Below, in pieces: positions 60,499 to 64,000 of a DNA stretch of 64,000 nt (position 1 is its first letter; every line of letters starts with the position of its first letter). Made by a program: the position numbers and the translations under genes. The stretch comes from Rhizophagus irregularis (lineage: Eukaryota; Glomeromycota; Glomeromycetes; Glomerales; Glomeraceae), in NCBI RefSeq assembly GCF_026210795.1, contig NC_089431.1, positions 5,580,001 through 5,644,000 on the forward strand, written 5' to 3'. The notes under the pieces are model-generated. The model saw only the letters and a program-made list of their open reading frames with translations. It was not told the origin of the DNA and did not search any database.

Positions 60499-63402
60499 AT
60501 AGATTAAAAAATTGAAATTTTTTATGATGTATTTTTTTTTATATTATAATTACTGTATGTTAAATAAATAGTGTAATGTATGGCGTAATGCTGGAGCGAC
60601 AATAGCGACAAATAACGACAATAGGACAAAAAAGTCGATAGTTCACGCTTGGTATACAGAAAATAAAGTTATGTTCGCGTGACGTGCAAAATACGCCAAC
60701 TTTCGATGTAAATGAACCCGTGACACTGTCGATCAATATGTATCGTTCATAAAGATGTTCGACGTTTTTCATACTTACTTTTCATGGAAAGAACATTTTC
60801 TTATAATTCAATATTCAAAATAAAAAAAATATAGTCATTATATAATAATTTATTATTAAAAAAATATTTTTATTACAATAACTAAACCAAAACTTTAATT
60901 AAATACTGCAACCTATTTGGCATTAAGTTCGGCTAATTTTGAAATCAAGTTATTTATTCGGTTAGAATAACTGATGATAATGAATTTGGTAATGTAATAA
61001 TAATTTGAATGGTTTAAGTTCTTTTTACAAGTGTTGATTAATTTTTTATAATTTAATCTCAATTATATTAATTATATTAAATTTGGTTAATTAAAATTTC
61101 TTGAAATTTCAAAAAATTAGGACGCTCGAGATTCAGGAATTATTTTATTCGGTGGAAATATGAAAGTTATTAGAAATCTATCGTATTATTAATGGTTATG
61201 AATATATGGAGACTGAAGAGTTTAAAGTGTTGAGAAATAACTTACGGAACCAACTTATACCAAAATATTTTATCACAGTTATAGATAAACTCAATGCAAA
61301 CCAGCAAATTAAGTACGCGCATATAAAATGTAATCTTACAAAAGATCTGTAGATAAATGGGAGAAAGGTGTGATGTTTGGTACTGATTATAAGATATTAT
61401 GGAATTATGATGACGGGTTTATAGTCGAAAAATTTTTTAATAAGAACATAACGGCTTTGGATATTTGATTATAGAATATTTGAGCACATTAAAATGTTCA
61501 ACAACAGAATATCATCAAGAACACCATCAATATTGGATTATTTATCACAAGTGATTGATGTTATAGATAATGCAAACCAGCAAATTTAGTACGCACATGT
61601 AGAATGTCTGGTAGGAGAAGTGGTTTGGTATCAATTAAAGGATTTCATAGATTGGTAATGGATTTGTGGACGAAAAATTTTTAAAAGAACGACAACGACT
61701 TTGGATATTTAATTAAAGAATTTTGAGCTCACGCTCACGTAAACTGTTCAACAATTTCAAACAGAATAGCGTCAAGATTGGATTATTCTTGGATTCATCA
61801 CAGATCCTAACGCGAATCCTAACGCGAACCCTAACGCGAACCCTAACGCGAAAGCATAAATAATTATAATGGATCATGCAAAATGTGTTGACCTCCATCA
61901 GCAGATATTTCTCACAGGATTAAATTAATTCATGATGTAGGATTAATTCATCATGACCGTTCAAGGTACGGAAATACAAATCTATTTAAGTAACAAATTT
62001 TGACCGAGCAATTATAATTAATAATAAAATACTGTTACAGGTATTCTTGGATTTTCGTGATTAAAATATACGAAAATATTCAATGATTTAATCTTGGAAT
62101 TATTTTGTGGATAATTTCTTCGTGTCGACTTCCTATTTATGAGATGTAAATTATCTTTAGATATTTTTGATAAGGAATTGCGTCCTCCAAACATTATTGA
62201 AAGAATCACGAAATGTTGTGATTGTGATAAATTGGCGATAAAGAAGTTGAAGCAGACAAGACGGTGATTTAATGAAGGCACTGTCATTCGCATTAATTAC
62301 AACGCCTCAAATTGATTAATTATCGTTCATGATATTATATCAATTTATTGTTGGTGATGAACTCTGTTCAATGGACTTTTCCGGACTTTTCTACCATAAT
62401 CTAAGATCTAAGGGAAGAGAAAGGGATCAAAATGTTAAAAATGTTCAATTTGGTAAAAGTGTTGATCATCTTTATATATTTAACATCCATCTGTTACTTT
62501 TTCGTCTCATCTCAGAAATATTATTTTATATTTCATTGGCGTGTTATGATATGCCAATTTTTGGTATGAATTTACCTAATGTAACGAAGAACTTTCGAAA
62601 GAATCAGAATTTTAATTTACATATCAGAGAATTTTAAATCGGGTATAGATTGTAAGATTGTAAGATTGTAAGTATTTATTATGACCAAATTTTTTTTTGA
62701 ATTAATTTTTTTTTTCAATTAAAGACCATTTATTTTTTTTTTACATCATAATCATAATCACTAGATGTATGGGAATCTGAGTTTTTTAAATCAGGATGAA
62801 TAATACATAACATCTACCGTTATGGTTAAGGATATCTTGTGTCGATGAAATTTTTAGCAATTTTCGTAACGTAAGCGTATTTTAATTGTTTTTAAATTCA
62901 AATTCTTCTGATGTAACTATATTTGATGTACTATATAATAATAACATTGAATTTTAATAAATTTTTTAAATAAAATTCTTTATAAATTTATTTATATCAG
63001 AATCAATTTGATTCAAATAACTTGATCATAATTTAAAATGTTTGCCCATTATTTATAACAAAAGAAATTTATTTCATCCTATCATTATCATTATAATTTT
63101 AATAATTGTAATTCATTATTATAAAAAGACGTTATTGTGTTTATCAATCAACATTTTTATTCCTTAATTTCATACAATTACTGCGTGGTTATTGAACCAC
63201 ATGTGACAAAAAAAATTTCGATGATCTATTAAACTAAATCGGGAAACAAAAGATACAAAAGTAAAGTTATTATCGTACAAGTATGTGAAAAAAAAAAAAT
63301 TTTTTTTTTTTATAAATACGTGTTATCTCAATTTTTTTTTGTTCTTAACGTTCTCAACAACAAAAAAAAAATAAAATTTTTTTCTAATATATACAAAAAA
63401 AA
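60499..63402. other. Intergenic with a duplicated coding relic
   Basis: No intact gene. At about 61125-61790 coding-like pieces appear on the plus strand (INGYEYMETEEFKVLRNNLR, PKYFITVIDKLNANQQIKYA). A degenerate unit (RTCGAAAAATTTTT..., CTTTGGATATTT) occurs twice about 260 bp apart, so a former host gene decayed after internal duplication. Two short frames at 62018-62293 (minus) and 62329-62637 (plus) are not recognised and lack support. A T/A hairpin lies at about 63288-63312. Confidence 0.4.
61804..61851. repeat. 12-bp tandem repeat, four copies
   Basis: ATCCTAACGCGA/ACCCTAACGCGA repeated four times. The CCCTAAC core recalls telomeric CCCTAA, but the CG-containing remainder makes it an ordinary minisatellite. 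Confidence 0.7.
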
Positions 63403-64000
63403 ATGCAATCATTAGATCATCGAGAAAATGGGAATGAAGCAATTAAAAGAGGAGATTATATTTCAGCATGGGAACATTATACTGAAGGACTTAAATTAAC
63501 ACCAAAAGATCCTTACCTTTGGTGTAATAGAGCTTTCGCATGTCTTAAAGCCGGATATCCTGAATTAGCATTACATGATTCAGCAAATTCAGAAAATATT
63601 TTAACAGAATATCCAGAACAAGATTTTAAAGATAATATTGATTTATTTAAATTAAAACTTAAAGGAAAATATCGTATAGGAGAAGCATATGGTGTTTTAG
63701 GATTACCTAAACATGCAGCATTTGAATATAAAGCTTGTATGGATTTAGCTAAAAAAGAAGATCCATCAATGAAATCTTATACTAAAAATGATTTTAATAT
63801 TTGGGAAAAGAAGAAAGAGGATTATTATAAGACTTCATTATTACATGATCAATTTATACAAACTTGTCAAATAACTGAAGCGAAAAAGAGGCATGGATTT
63901 TATAAATTTGAAGGAAAATATCCTTGGGATAAAAGAAATGAAGAACGAACATCTGAAAAAATGATAGAAAAACTTCAACAAAAACTTGATTCTGCTAGTA
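63403..64000 (+). CDS. TPR protein, cut by the window end
   Basis: ATG 63403 follows an A-rich leader, and the frame stays open for 199 codons to the edge. It starts MQSLDHRENGNEAIKRGDYI. TPR units lie at about 5-38 (NGNEAIKRGDYISAWEHYTE), 39-62 (PYLWCNRAFACLKAGYPELA) and 80-112 (RIGEAYGVLGLPKHAAFEYK). This N-terminal TPR layout occurs in Hsp-organising co-chaperones and in TPR-SET methyltransferase-like proteins. The following basic stretch (EAKKRHGFYKFEGKYPWDKR) favours neither clearly. Cytosolic, with no signal peptide. The 3' end is outside the window. Confidence 0.75.
   Translation, partial: MQSLDHRENGNEAIKRGDYISAWEHYTEGLKLTPKDPYLWCNRAFACLKAGYPELALHDSANSENILTEYPEQDFKDNIDLFKLKLKGKYRIGEAYGVLGLPKHAAFEYKACMDLAKKEDPSMKSYTKNDFNIWEKKKEDYYKTSLLHDQFIQTCQITEAKKRHGFYKFEGKYPWDKRNEERTSEKMIEKLQQKLDSAS

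Noticed and set aside
61804-61851. Interstitial telomere repeat
   Set aside because: The unit is 12 bp with a CGCGA part, not the plain six-base telomere unit, and has only four copies.
62018-62637. Two short frames on opposite strands
   Set aside because: No recognised domain, no coding-like composition, and no paralogue in the window.

Overview
The window is a very AT-rich nuclear segment of a fungus, most likely an arbuscular mycorrhizal fungus of the Glomeromycotina (Rhizophagus type). This is inferred from gene content. There are short GT-AG introns of about 60-140 nt with TACTAAC-like branch sites. The gene set is lineage-expanded: BTB-BACK-TLDc proteins, kinases of the HCDFH/DLG type, a Sel1-repeat kinase, Kelch membrane proteins, a propeller-plus-TRP-like channel and BTB proteins. 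Gene-free AT-rich stretches with small inverted-repeat elements separate them. No rRNA, tRNA, CRISPR or bacterial-style operon was seen.

Layout. 1-10 kb: a BTB-BACK-TLDc gene (minus) with an in-frame TGA before a conserved tail, a small minus-strand gene made of tandem exon-intron cassettes, and relics including a kinase N-lobe. 10-13.6 kb: a five-exon kinase fused to 16 Sel1 repeats (minus). 17.2-19.0 kb: a secreted/anchored Kelch protein (plus). 19-25 kb: mostly empty, with a MITE, a kinase C-lobe relic and a decayed TLDc copy. 25.1-25.9 kb: a second exon-intron cassette array (minus). 27.2-30.9 kb: a kinase gene (minus) whose 5' part is an array of 20 three-nucleotide microexons. 31.2-32.8 kb: a GC-richer LINE-like 3' end holding a palindrome-rich MITE. 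36.0-40.1 kb: a nine-exon channel gene (plus). 40.4-45.5 kb: two more BTB-BACK-TLDc genes (minus), one with a pogo-like MITE supplying its C-terminus. 46-49.4 kb: a decayed PPR-like gene and a fragmentary unknown gene. 50.2-52.6 kb: a second Kelch membrane protein. 55.9-60.5 kb: two BTB proteins whose N-terminal half resembles the PAW domain of peptide:N-glycanase. 63.4 kb to the end: a TPR gene cut by the window edge.

The most unusual structure is the microexon array at 28686-30578. On the minus strand the pattern TAG, three variable bases, GTAAGT (or a close variant) recurs 20 times, about 100 bp apart, with a branch-site-like motif in most introns. Each microexon adds exactly one codon length. 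Read after the 22-nt first exon they stay open into the kinase, and a single-nucleotide exon further down is needed to keep frame. Two other cassette arrays (4.2-4.9 kb and 25.1-25.9 kb) suggest that duplicating an intron together with a small exon recurs in this genome. A second novelty is the PAW-BTB architecture, which by analogy with known glycan-binding F-box proteins could be a Cullin-3 adaptor for glycoproteins. All exon structures were derived by eye from splice motifs, frame continuity and paralogue comparison; none has transcript support here.
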